Assembly (NCBI GenBank): GCA_903844685.1 | Contig: CAIMUM010000222.1 | Location: forward strand, 1-33,345 | Direction: 5' to 3' | From: an uncultured Dehalococcoidia bacterium | GTDB taxonomy: Bacteria; Chloroflexota; Dehalococcoidia; GIF9; UBA5629 | DNA: 33,345 bases | Shown: positions 24,710 through 32,285 of the stretch, one piece after another | Numbering within the stretch: position 1 is the first letter of the stretch | Layout of the letters: the number at the start of each line of letters is the position of its first letter | Translations under genes and position numbers: made by a program | Notes under the pieces: model-generated | Told to the model about the DNA's origin: nothing | The model's database searches: none | Seen by the model: only the letters and a program-made list of their open reading frames with translations

Positions 24710-26152
24710 CTATATCTTCTCTACTTTAAGCATGTTGGTGCTGCCGGATTTGCCCATCGGCAGGCCGGCCGTCACCACCACCAGGTCACCCTCCTGGCAC
24801 AGCCCGCATTTGCTCACGGCAGTGGCCGCCTGTGAAAACATATTGAGAATCATTTTAGGCTCGGTCACCTTGAGGGCAGTCACGCCCCAGGACAGGGACA
24901 ATTGTCTCTGCGTGGATACATTGGGAGTGATGGCCAGTATCGGCGTACGGGGACGGTACTTGGATACCCGCCTGGCTGTGCTGCCGGAAGCGGTATAGGC
25001 GATAACAGCTTTGGCTCCGAGTTGGGCAGCTACGTGGCAGGCCGCGTAGCTGATGGCGTCGTCCGTGAGCGGCTGCAAATCCTTGCCCTTGCTGGCGAAG
25101 TTCTCTTCATACGGCAATGCGGCTTCGGCCTCGAGAGCGATAAGGGACATCATCTGCACGGTCTCCACCGGGTAATGGCCGATAGCAGTTTCCTCGGACA
25201 GCATGATGGCATCGGCCCCGTCGAAGATGGCGTTGGCAACATCCGTCGCCTCGGCACGGGTGGGCATGGGAGAATCAACCATGGATTCGAGCATCTGGGT
25301 GGCAACAATCACCGGTTTGCCGAGGTGATTGCTCTTGCGGATGAGATCTTTCTGCACAATGGGAACGCGTTGAATCGGTATCTGCACACCAAGGTCGCCG
25401 CGCGCCACCATGATCCCGTCGGCGGCCTGGCTTATCTCGTCAAAATTATTGAGGCCTTCGAGCCTTTCGATTTTAGCTATTATCTTGGCCTTTGAACCCT
25501 GCTGTAACAGGAATTCCCTGACCTTGACCACGTCCGCAGCGCTGCGGACGAAAGATAGTCCCACGAAGTCAATGTCCTGCTTCACCGCGAAATCCAGGTG
25601 AAGCCAGTCCTCCTCCGTAACCGCATCGATGTCCCAGGTCACGCCCGGGACAGTCACACCTTTATTATCAAACAGCCTGCCGCCCGCGACGACCGTACAC
25701 TTGACAGCATCTTTGCTGATGGATTTTACTTCGAGGCGGATGGAGCCGTCATCCAGTAAAATGGTTTGCCCCAGCTTGACGTGCCGCGGCAACTCCGGCA
25801 GGTCGACAGAAACCTGTGATTCATCGCCCAGGACGTCGCGCGTAGTCAGCAGGAAATCAGCGCCTTCGCGCAGCTTGATGCCGCCCTTCTTGGTCTTGCC
25901 GGTGCGGTCCTTGGGACCCGGCAGGTCCAGCAGCAGCGCCAGCGGCAGCTTCTTTTTCTTAGCTTCACGCCGCAGGATCTCCACGTATTGCGCATGCTCC
26001 TCCATGGTGCCATGCGATGCGTTGATACGCGCAACATTCATCCCTGCTTCGAGAAGACTTTTAACAACGGCAGGAGCGATACTGCTGGGGCCGATAGTGG
26101 AGACGATTTTAGTTTTACGCAGGGGAATGCCCTGCGCCGGTAGAGTGGTCAT
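24710..26152 (-). CDS. pyk: Pyruvate kinase
   Basis: It starts KTKIVSTIGPSS and has MNVARINASHG (consensus NxxRxNFSHG, with Ala for Phe), IIAKIERLEGLNNFDEI (the active-site Lys and Glu region), ARGDLGVQIP and MLESMVDSPMPTRAEATDVANAIFDGADA. The C-terminal domain (about residues 350-480) contains TASGSTARRVSKYRP. The enzyme converts phosphoenolpyruvate and ADP to pyruvate and ATP. It lacks the extra PEP-utiliser-like C-terminal domain of some Gram-positives. The track start is TTG 26197, inside the aldolase gene. ATG 26152 is preferred (7 bases after the aldolase stop, 480 aa), although no SD is visible. It is the middle gene of the operon. Confidence 0.96.
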   Translation of the reverse strand: MTTLPAQGIPLRKTKIVSTIGPSSIAPAVVKSLLEAGMNVARINASHGTMEEHAQYVEILRREAKKKKLPLALLLDLPGPKDRTGKTKKGGIKLREGADFLLTTRDVLGDESQVSVDLPELPRHVKLGQTILLDDGSIRLEVKSISKDAVKCTVVAGGRLFDNKGVTVPGVTWDIDAVTEEDWLHLDFAVKQDIDFVGLSFVRSAADVVKVREFLLQQGSKAKIIAKIERLEGLNNFDEISQAADGIMVARGDLGVQIPIQRVPIVQKDLIRKSNHLGKPVIVATQMLESMVDSPMPTRAEATDVANAIFDGADAIMLSEETAIGHYPVETVQMMSLIALEAEAALPYEENFASKGKDLQPLTDDAISYAACHVAAQLGAKAVIAYTASGSTARRVSKYRPRTPILAITPNVSTQRQLSLSWGVTALKVTEPKMILNMFSQAATAVSKCGLCQEGDLVVVTAGLPMGKSGSTNMLKVEKI

Positions 26153-26159
26153 GGCGGTT

Positions 26160-27155
26160 TTAATAATTGCGGTACCAGCCGGGCCGGGTAGGAGCAATGT
26201 CAGATTCCTTTATCCCAATCTTGGCAAACCAGGGTTTAGCGTTTTCTGCGGTGATCCTGGATAGTTCGCTCAGCCTGCTACCCGCAATATCCCGGAAAAA
26301 CTTCAGCCTTTCAGGCCTGCCGCTTATCTCCAGCGCCTCCTGCCAGACGGCCCTGCCACCCAGGAAACCCGACGCCCCGGCCCGGCAGGCTATGGTCACC
26401 TGCTGTTTGAAAGTCTCATAATCCACGCCGGCGCTCAGGATTACCCAGGGGATGCGTGAAGCTGCATCCAATCCCTTACAATACCCGGCCATCTTTGCCG
26501 CGTCTTTTTCATATTTCGCATCGGCGGGGAACTCCGCTTTCAGCACATCAACGGGCAGCTCGGTGATCTGCCGGGCAGTCTCGATGACCATCTCCGGCAA
26601 CTTGCGCGCGAATTCGGACGAATCCATAATCTCGCCTTCAACACGGTAGGTCTTGGGCTCCACCAGCAGCGGGATATCGTATTTATTACAATCTGCCGCC
26701 ACGCCGGCTATGGTCTTGAGCTGTTTGGCCGCCAGCTTCTTGATATCAGGCCGGTAATAAACCAGTATCTTTACCGCTGAGGCCCCCATGCGCTTGATCT
26801 TCTCCACACTCCAGCCCTTGAGCAAAGTTGTCAGGCGCCCGGTGGGGTCCTTTTCGTAGCCGGTAGCCTCGATGCTGACCAGCAGCCCCGTATGGCCGCT
26901 CAGCGCATTGCCGGCGATACACTGGGCAGCCCCGTATTCCGGATCGAGCAGTATGCCACTAGAAAAGGCGCCCATGGTCGAGCACATATCCAATTTCAAC
27001 TGTACTATCTCAGTATAGTCAGGCACTTCATGCTGCGCGTCCTCCATCATGGTTATCAGGCCGGACCTGTGGTCCATGGCACACATGATGAAATGCCCGG
27101 TTGCCGTGGAAATCTGCTGCAACCCCCTTATTTTGCCTATCGATAATGCCTTCAT
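26160..27155 (-). CDS. LacD/YihT-type class I aldolase
   Basis: This 331-aa protein belongs to the LacD (tagatose 1,6-bisphosphate aldolase)/YihT family. GILLDPEYG, ATGYEKDPTGRL and SAVKILVYY match LacD. PVDVLKAEFP contains Lys 206, at the position of the LacD Schiff-base lysine. IPWVILSAGVD and AGASGFLGGRAVW are closer to YihT. It probably cleaves a ketohexose (bis)phosphate to dihydroxyacetone phosphate and an aldehyde. ATG 27155 has AGGTGGAG just upstream. It is the first gene of the aldolase-pyruvate kinase-PfkB operon, under a promoter overlapped by a 20-bp palindrome. The exact substrate could be tagatose, fructose or a sulfosugar phosphate. Confidence 0.88.
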   Translation of the reverse strand: MKALSIGKIRGLQQISTATGHFIMCAMDHRSGLITMMEDAQHEVPDYTEIVQLKLDMCSTMGAFSSGILLDPEYGAAQCIAGNALSGHTGLLVSIEATGYEKDPTGRLTTLLKGWSVEKIKRMGASAVKILVYYRPDIKKLAAKQLKTIAGVAADCNKYDIPLLVEPKTYRVEGEIMDSSEFARKLPEMVIETARQITELPVDVLKAEFPADAKYEKDAAKMAGYCKGLDAASRIPWVILSAGVDYETFKQQVTIACRAGASGFLGGRAVWQEALEISGRPERLKFFRDIAGSRLSELSRITAENAKPWFAKIGIKESDIAPTRPGWYRNY

Positions 27156-27165
27156 AACTCCACCT

Positions 27166-27185
27166 CTATATTGATATCAATATAG
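27166..27185. promoter_or_regulatory. Perfect 20-bp palindrome, candidate repressor operator
   Basis: CTATATTGATATCAATATAG is a perfect palindrome centred about 3 bases from the predicted start of transcription of the aldolase operon. It overlaps that operon's -10 hexamer. It lies just ahead of the SD and is not followed by a T-run, so it is an operator candidate rather than a terminator. Confidence 0.6.
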
Positions 27186-27207
27186 CCGTTTGACCATTCC
27201 ATTACAA
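27179..27207 (-). promoter_or_regulatory. Promoter for aldolase-pyk-pfkB operon
   Basis: On the minus strand, TTGTAA (27207-27202), a 17-base spacer and TATATT (27184-27179, 5 of 6). Predicted initiation is near 27172, inside the palindrome. Confidence 0.6.
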
Positions 27208-27244
27208 GTCATGCCGCCTGTACAGCTTCAGGTTGGATGCGCTG

Positions 27245-27253
27245 TGATATAAT
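27245..27253 (+). promoter_or_regulatory. Extended -10 promoter for PaaK-like gene
   Basis: TGATATAAT: TGn followed by a perfect TATAAT at 27248-27253. No good -35 is present. Initiation is expected near 27260, just before GGAG (27266-27269), with ATG 27281 as start. Confidence 0.55.
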
Positions 27254-27280
27254 GCGCTAAAAAGCGGAGATGATGGCAAG

Positions 27281-28549
27281 ATGGCGGAAAAACGTGACAT
27301 GTTCCCGCATGACGAATCGCTGGAAAGGCTGCCGACAGCAGACAGGGAAAAGCGGCTGTCGAAAAAGTTGCAGCAGTTAGTTAAATACGCTTACCGGAAC
27401 GCGCCCGGTTTTAAGGCACGCCTTGAAGCAGCAGGTTTGAAGCCGGACAATATCAAGGGCATATCTGACCTGCCCCGTATCCCTGTCTTAAGGAAAGACG
27501 ACCTGATCAGGCTGCAGAAAGAGCGTCCCCCCTTCGGCGGCTATCTTGCCGTGCCCCTTAAACGGGTAGGCCACGTCTACCAGTCGCCGGGCCCCATTTA
27601 CGACCCCCAGCGCCGGGTAAGAAACACCTTCGGCAGCCCGGGTATCGGCGCTGGCTTGATCGCCATCAATGCCTGGTCCTATCAAATTACACCGGCCGGC
27701 ATGATCATGGACACGGTATTGAAAAATATGGGGTTCACGGTTTTCCCGGCAGGCCCGGGCAATACCGACCTGCAGATGCAGGTGATGCGCGACCTGCAGG
27801 CGGCCTGCTTCGTGGGTTCGCCCTCCTTCCTGGCCTCCATTATCAAAAGGGCCGAAGAGCAGGGTTACGACTTTAAAAAAGATTTCAACCTGAAATATGC
27901 CCTGGTGTTCGGCGAGATGGGCGGTGACCAGTTGCGCCGGACATTCAGCGAGAAATACGGCATACGCTGCCTGGGGGGCGATGTCTATGTGACCGCGGAT
28001 ACCGGCATCATCGCCACCTCCTGTGATGAGAATGCCGGGATGCATGTCAGCACCGATATGATCGTTGAGATCGCCGACCCCGCGACCGGGCAGGTGTTGC
28101 CGCCCGGTGAGGCGGGCGAGGTGGTGGTCACGCCATTCGACGAAGTTTACCCGCTTATCCGTTTCGGCACAGGCGACCTGTCCATGCTTATCACCGCTAA
28201 GTGCGTGTGCGGACGCACCACTCCCAGGCTGCCCAGGATAATGGGCAGGAGCGGGGATGCGGTCAGGGTACGCGCCATGTTTGTGCACCCGCGGCAAACC
28301 GACGAGGTCATCTCACGCTATCCCCAGATATCGGCATACCAGCTGACCGTCACGCGGCAGGATAACCGCGACGAGATGCTGCTGCAGCTGGAACTCGGCA
28401 GCCAACCGGCGGAACGCGAGAAATGGATAGAAGCGCTGCGTAAGGATTTCCAGGAAACCTGCAGGGTGAGATTTGACCGGGTAGAATATCTGCCCGCGGG
28501 CTCCATACCCCAGGGCGCTAAAAAGATAGTCGATAAAAGGGTATATTGA
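27281..28549 (+). CDS. Phenylacetate-CoA ligase-like (PaaK family) adenylating enzyme
   Basis: This 422-aa protein matches the PaaK-type branch of the adenylate-forming superfamily. It shows an N-terminal helical region with AYRNAPGFKARLEAAGL, the phrase ISDLPRIPVLRKDDL, RFGTGDLS (adenylation motif), and a C-terminal domain after GRSGDAVRVRAMFVHP. It ends IPQGAKKIVDKRVY, which resembles the catalytic-lysine end. The usual serine- and glycine-rich ATP loop is replaced by QSPGPIYDP, as in many PaaK homologues of unknown function. It may activate an aromatic or other acid with CoA; the substrate is unknown. A KCVCGR segment near residue 307 is a possible zinc site. It is divergent from the aldolase operon. 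Confidence 0.88.
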   Translation: MAEKRDMFPHDESLERLPTADREKRLSKKLQQLVKYAYRNAPGFKARLEAAGLKPDNIKGISDLPRIPVLRKDDLIRLQKERPPFGGYLAVPLKRVGHVYQSPGPIYDPQRRVRNTFGSPGIGAGLIAINAWSYQITPAGMIMDTVLKNMGFTVFPAGPGNTDLQMQVMRDLQAACFVGSPSFLASIIKRAEEQGYDFKKDFNLKYALVFGEMGGDQLRRTFSEKYGIRCLGGDVYVTADTGIIATSCDENAGMHVSTDMIVEIADPATGQVLPPGEAGEVVVTPFDEVYPLIRFGTGDLSMLITAKCVCGRTTPRLPRIMGRSGDAVRVRAMFVHPRQTDEVISRYPQISAYQLTVTRQDNRDEMLLQLELGSQPAEREKWIEALRKDFQETCRVRFDRVEYLPAGSIPQGAKKIVDKRVY

Positions 28550-28594
28550 AGCTGCGCGAAAACTGGATTTAATACCCCTCGGGAGTATCCGGAA

Positions 28595-29263
28595 GTGACT
28601 TACTCTTACAGATTTGTATTCATCACCACCCTTTTCGTAACCTGCCTGCTGGCCGCCAACATCCTCATCGTCAAGCAGGTATCCGTTGCCGGTATCACGC
28701 TGCCGGCTGCCATCGTTATCTTCCCGCTCAGCTATATCTTCGGCGACGTATTGACCGAGGTTTACGGCTACAGCCAGGCCAGGCGCGTTATCTGGCTGGG
28801 TTTTTTCTGCAACCTGTTGCTGGTCATTGCCATATGGGTGGTGGGCATCCTGCCGCCGGCTTCAATTTTCGAGGCCCAGGCCGCTTACGACCGCATATTA
28901 GGCAATACACCGCGCTTCCTGATCGCATCATTCCTGGCCTACCTGGCGGGCGAGTTTGTCAATTCCTACATAATGGCTAAAATGAAACTGCTCACGGGGG
29001 GCAGATGGCTGTGGATGCGCACCATAGGATCAACTATAGCAGGCGAGGGTGTCGATACCGTTATTGTGCTCGGCGTAAGCTTCGCCGGCGTACTTTCCCC
29101 TGAAGTGATAATCAGTATGATTTTCTGGCACTGGCTGCTGAAAACCGCTTATGAGGCTTTAGCTACACCGCTGACCTACTTCCTGGTCGGGTACCTCAAG
29201 AAAGCCGAAAAGTTAGATACCTATGATTGCGGCACGAACTTCAACCCCTTGCGGGCAGACTGA
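28595..29263 (+). CDS. yhhQ: Queuosine precursor transporter (YhhQ/VUT family)
   Basis: This 222-aa membrane protein has about six hydrophobic segments. It has the family motifs ANILIVKQVSVAG, IFPLSYIFGDVLTEVYGY, EFVNSYIMAKMKL and GEGVDTVIVLG. Family members import the queuosine precursors queuine, preQ0 or preQ1, used to modify tRNA position 34. The start is GTG 28595, with GGGAG about 10 bases upstream. Forty-five bases separate it from the PaaK-like gene. There is no room for an obvious preQ1 riboswitch and none was seen. Confidence 0.93.
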   Translation: MTYSYRFVFITTLFVTCLLAANILIVKQVSVAGITLPAAIVIFPLSYIFGDVLTEVYGYSQARRVIWLGFFCNLLLVIAIWVVGILPPASIFEAQAAYDRILGNTPRFLIASFLAYLAGEFVNSYIMAKMKLLTGGRWLWMRTIGSTIAGEGVDTVIVLGVSFAGVLSPEVIISMIFWHWLLKTAYEALATPLTYFLVGYLKKAEKLDTYDCGTNFNPLRAD

Positions 29264-29281
29264 AGAGGGCCTAAAATTTGG

Positions 29282-29779
29282 ATGGACGTGGAAGTGAAGT
29301 TTATCGTAGATGCAAACGCAGGCAAGATAGCCAGGTGGCTGCGCATGATGGGCTATGACGCGCTCTTTTTCTCAGAACCTGATGACGGCCAGATGGTTAA
29401 GATTGCGCTGGCGCAGGGCAGGACCGTCATAACCAGGGACACCGGGTTTATGCAAAGAAGGGCGGTCACATCGGGCAGGGTACAGGCCTTGCTTTTGAAA
29501 GACTCCGAACCTCTAAAGCAAATGCGGGATGTAATCCGAATTTTACACCTCAGCAACGAATACAAACCCTTCACCCGCTGCCTGGAATGTAATACGGAGT
29601 TGCACTACACAGAGAAGACCGGTATTGCTCAAATGGTGCCTCCGAGGGTCTTCGAAAAACAGGAGCAGTACATGGCCTGCCCGCTCTGCGGCCGTATTTA
29701 CTGGAGGGGTACGCACTGGCAGGCCATGAAAAAGAAGTTGTATGATTTCAGCAGACCGCCGGAAAACCCCGGGGAGTAA
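29282..29779 (+). CDS. Mut7-C RNase domain protein with zinc ribbon
   Basis: This 165-aa protein is a stand-alone Mut7-C domain. The N-terminal part (KFIVDANAGKIARWLRMMGYDALF, TVITRDTGF) has the PIN-like acidic pattern. The C-terminal part has a zinc ribbon with CLECN and CPLCGRIYW. The family is predicted to be a nuclease, possibly acting on RNA, but its biological role is not established. The start is ATG 29282, with AGAGGG upstream. The gene overlaps the track's long version of the next ORF, which really starts at 29784. Confidence 0.9.
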   Translation: MDVEVKFIVDANAGKIARWLRMMGYDALFFSEPDDGQMVKIALAQGRTVITRDTGFMQRRAVTSGRVQALLLKDSEPLKQMRDVIRILHLSNEYKPFTRCLECNTELHYTEKTGIAQMVPPRVFEKQEQYMACPLCGRIYWRGTHWQAMKKKLYDFSRPPENPGE

Positions 29780-29783
29780 GCGC

Positions 29784-31340
29784 ATGAAAATAGTGACAGC
29801 TGAGCAAATGAGGGAAATCGATCGCAGGGCCGCCGCGTCCGGCATTGCCACCGACTTCCTCATGGAAAACGCCGGCCGGGCGGTAGCCGAGGCTATCCAC
29901 CGTTTCTTAGATTACACAGCCGGCAAAACCATCCTCGCCCTGGCGGGTCCGGGCAACAACGGCGGCGACGCACTGGTGGCGGCGCGCTGCCTGCATGAAT
30001 GGGGCGCAAATGTAATCGTATACCTGATGAGCGTCCGCACGGGTGAAGACAAAAACCTGTCATGCCTTGAAGAACTCGATATCCCGGTTTTTCAGCTTGT
30101 AAAAGACGCAAAACTCGCGAAGCTGAAAAAACTGGTTTCCGCAAGCGCCGTAGTCATTGATGGCATACTGGGCACGGGCAAGGCCCGCCCCCTCGAAGGC
30201 AACTTCAAAGAGATCCTCAACCTGCTCAATGCTGAGAAAAAACGGCGGCCCGCGCTGGTGGTGGCGTCAATTGACATCCCTACCGGTTTGAATGCCAATA
30301 CGGGAGCGGTTGACCCGGGCTGCCTGCAGGCCGACCTGACCATAACACTGGGGCTGCCCAAGCCCGGGCTCTACAACTTCCCGGGGGCGGAGAAAGCCGG
30401 TAAACTGGTTATCGCGGATATAGGCATCCCCACCGAATTAAGCAGCGGCATTCAAACGGAACTGATGACCGCAGGTTGGGCCGGCACAGTCCTGCCCGCA
30501 CGCCCGGCCAGTGCCAATAAGGGAACCTTCGGCAGGGTGCTGGCCGTGGTGGGTTCGGAGAACTACATAGGCGCCGCCTACCTGGCCTGCATGGGCGCCG
30601 CGCGGGTGGGAGCAGGCGTGGTAACCCTTTCCACCGCCAAAAGCCTGCAGCCGATATTAGCTGCCAAGCTCACCGAGGTCACCTATGCGCCGCTCCCGGA
30701 AACCTCAAAGGGCACACTATCGCAAAAGTCGGCATCCGCTATACTCAGCATCCTGCCATATTACCGCGTCCTGCTGATGGGCTGCGGCCTGGGGCAGCAT
30801 CCCCACACCAAAAACTTCGTCCGCAGCGTGCTGACCGGCCTGCCGGAAAGGCGTCCCGTAATGGTATTGGATGCGGACGCGCTCAACATCCTGTCGGGAA
30901 TAGACGGTTGGTGGGAACAGCTTCCTGCCGACACTATCATCACTCCCCATACCGGCGAGATGTCCAGGCTGCTGAAAATATCCATTGACGAGGTACAGGG
31001 CAACCGGCTGGAGATATGCCGCAAAGCCGCTTCCGTCTGGAACAAGATAGTAGTACTTAAGGGTGCCTTCAGCATAATCGCCGAACCGTCGGGCCGGGCA
31101 AGGGTGAGCGATGCCGCCAACGCCGGGTTGGCCACGGCGGGGACCGGCGACGTGCTGGCCGGTGCGATTGCCGGACTGGCGGGACAGGGCATTCCTCCCT
31201 TCGACGCCGCTTCGCTGGGGGTTTACCTGCACGCCGCTGCCGCTGAAATCGTGAGGGATGAGCTTGGTGATACCGGTATGCTGGCCAGCGACCTGCTGCC
31301 CGTGTTGCCAAAGGTGATCAAGAGACTAAAGGTAAATTAG
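29784..31340 (+). CDS. nnr: Bifunctional NAD(P)HX epimerase and dehydratase
   Basis: The N-terminal epimerase (about residues 1-215) has LALAGPGNNGGDALVAARCL and SIDIPTGLNANTGAVD. The C-terminal ADP/ATP-dependent dehydratase (about 230-518, ribokinase fold) has KGTFGRVLAVVGSENYIGAAYL, VLDADALNIL, ITPHTGEM, VLKGAFSII and TAGTGDVLAGAI. The enzyme repairs the hydrated, inactive forms of NADH and NADPH, in the cytosol. The track start at 29742 adds an unlikely MISADRRK extension inside the previous gene. ATG 29784 has GGGGAG (29771-29776) with 7-base spacing and is the better start (518 aa). The preceding gene ends at 29779. Confidence 0.96.
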   Translation: MKIVTAEQMREIDRRAAASGIATDFLMENAGRAVAEAIHRFLDYTAGKTILALAGPGNNGGDALVAARCLHEWGANVIVYLMSVRTGEDKNLSCLEELDIPVFQLVKDAKLAKLKKLVSASAVVIDGILGTGKARPLEGNFKEILNLLNAEKKRRPALVVASIDIPTGLNANTGAVDPGCLQADLTITLGLPKPGLYNFPGAEKAGKLVIADIGIPTELSSGIQTELMTAGWAGTVLPARPASANKGTFGRVLAVVGSENYIGAAYLACMGAARVGAGVVTLSTAKSLQPILAAKLTEVTYAPLPETSKGTLSQKSASAILSILPYYRVLLMGCGLGQHPHTKNFVRSVLTGLPERRPVMVLDADALNILSGIDGWWEQLPADTIITPHTGEMSRLLKISIDEVQGNRLEICRKAASVWNKIVVLKGAFSIIAEPSGRARVSDAANAGLATAGTGDVLAGAIAGLAGQGIPPFDAASLGVYLHAAAAEIVRDELGDTGMLASDLLPVLPKVIKRLKVN

Positions 31341-31345
31341 AGCAG

Positions 31346-31435
31346 GTCATTGCGAGGCCGAAGGCCGCGGCAATCCCATGGTATCACGGCACCATCGTCA
31401 TGCGCAGGAGATTGCTTCGCTTCGCTCGCAATGAC
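31346..31435. repeat. Dispersed-type inverted repeat, 90 bp (MITE/REP-like)
   Basis: The outer arms GTCATTGCGAG (31346-31356) and CTCGCAATGAC (31425-31435) are perfect inverted repeats. Inner GCAATC (31370-31375) pairs with GATTGC (31410-31415). Each arm has its own GC-rich middle (GGCCGAAGGCC on the left, TTCGCTTCG on the right). This GTCATTGCGAG...GCAATC pattern is a recurrent dispersed repeat in many environmental bacterial genomes. It yields the familiar spurious reading VIASEAKQS, seen here in the minus-strand ORF 31337-31813. Copies in the rest of the genome could not be checked. It may act as a transcription boundary between nnr and coaX. Confidence 0.75.
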
Positions 31436-31458
31436 GCTTTTATTTGTATCTTCATTTA

Positions 31459-31467
31459 TGTCATAAT
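31459..31467 (+). promoter_or_regulatory. Extended -10 promoter for coaX, near-leaderless
   Basis: TGTCATAAT: a TGn extended -10 with CATAAT (5 of 6). Predicted initiation is near 31474, two bases before ATG 31476. There is no SD upstream of the ATG. The element lies just right of the inverted repeat. Confidence 0.45.
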
Positions 31468-31475
31468 GAAATACT

Positions 31476-32243
31476 ATGCTGTTAGCGATTGATATAGGCA
31501 ACACTAATGTTACGTTCGGTGTTTTCGACGGTGAGACGATCAAGGCTACCTGGCGGGTATCAACCGCTATCCACCGCACGCCCGATGAATACGCCAACCT
31601 CATGTTCTCGCTGATGGAACGGCAGGGCATCTCGGCCGCAAAGCTAAAGGATGTCGTCACCTGCAGCGTGGTGCCGCCCCTGCTTATCATATTCGAAGAG
31701 GTCTGCAAGCGTTTCCTTAAGAAAGCGCCACTGATAGTGGAGGCGGGCATAAAGACCGGTGTACGCATCGATATGGATAACCCGCGTGAGGTAGGCCCGG
31801 ACCGCATCGTCAACGCCGTCGCCGCCCACCAGCTTTACGGCGGGCCCATCATCGTTATTGATCTGGGCACAGCAACCACCTTTGATGTCGTCTCCAAGGA
31901 CGGCAGGTATATCGGTGGCGCTATCGCCCCGGGTATCGCCATAGCTACGGAGGCGTTGTTCACCCGTACCGCCGTACTGCCCAGGATCGAACTGGCGCTG
32001 CCCAAGAAGGCCATTGGCAGGAATACCGTGGCGGCCATGCAGTCGGGCATCGTCTTCGGCTATATCGGGCTGATAGAAGGGCTCGTTTCCCGCATACAGG
32101 CCGAACTGGATGAGAAGGCCAAGGTCGTAGCGACCGGGGGCTTCGCCGCCCTTACCACCCGGGCAACCAAGGCTATTGATATAGTCAATTCAGATTTAAC
32201 TTTGATCGGGCTGCGCCTGATCTATAACATGAACCGGGGGTAA
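31476..32243 (+). CDS. coaX: Type III pantothenate kinase (CoaX)
   Basis: This 255-aa protein has the type III pantothenate kinase motifs: AIDIGNTNVTFG (P-loop-like, residues 4-15), GPDRIVNAVAA, IDLGTATTFDVVS and YIGGAIAPG. It phosphorylates pantothenate using ATP plus a monovalent cation, the first step of coenzyme A synthesis. It is followed after about 42 bases by coaBC, the next steps of the pathway. The ATG 31476 start has no SD and is predicted to be nearly leaderless. Length is the family norm (about 250-260 aa). Confidence 0.97.
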   Translation: MLLAIDIGNTNVTFGVFDGETIKATWRVSTAIHRTPDEYANLMFSLMERQGISAAKLKDVVTCSVVPPLLIIFEEVCKRFLKKAPLIVEAGIKTGVRIDMDNPREVGPDRIVNAVAAHQLYGGPIIVIDLGTATTFDVVSKDGRYIGGAIAPGIAIATEALFTRTAVLPRIELALPKKAIGRNTVAAMQSGIVFGYIGLIEGLVSRIQAELDEKAKVVATGGFAALTTRATKAIDIVNSDLTLIGLRLIYNMNRG

Positions 32244-32250
32244 GCCGAAG

Positions 32251-32272
32251 GGGCGTACCTTCAGGTGCGCCC
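32251..32272 (+). other. Hairpin between coaX and coaBC
   Basis: GGGCGTACC (32251-32259) pairs with GGTGCGCCC (32264-32272) around TTCA: nine pairs including one G-T wobble. No T-run follows, so it is unlikely to be a full terminator. It precedes GGTGA (32273-32277), a plausible SD for the coaBC ATG at 32286, and may affect its translation or mRNA stability. Confidence 0.5.
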
Positions 32273-32285
32273 GGTGAAAAAGAAA

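Noticed and set aside
26153-26197. TTG 26197 start for pyruvate kinase
   Set aside because: It adds 15 residues inside the aldolase gene with no family resemblance; ATG 26152 fits the pyruvate kinase N-terminus.
27488-28297. 269-aa minus-strand ORF
   Set aside because: It lies opposite the PaaK-like gene, is rich in His/Gly/Ala, and lacks domain features; a GC-driven shadow.
28550-28594. preQ1 riboswitch before the queuosine-precursor transporter
   Set aside because: Only 45 bases are available and no preQ1-type consensus or pseudoknot was visible; only a weak ATAC/GTAT stem.
29742-29783. ATG 29742 start for nnr
   Set aside because: It adds 14 residues overlapping the Mut7-C gene; ATG 29784 has GGGGAG at the right spacing.
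31337-31813. Minus-strand ORF of 158 aa containing VIASEAKQS
   Set aside because: It reads the inverted repeat and then antisense coaX. VIASEAKQS is the usual spurious translation of this dispersed repeat.
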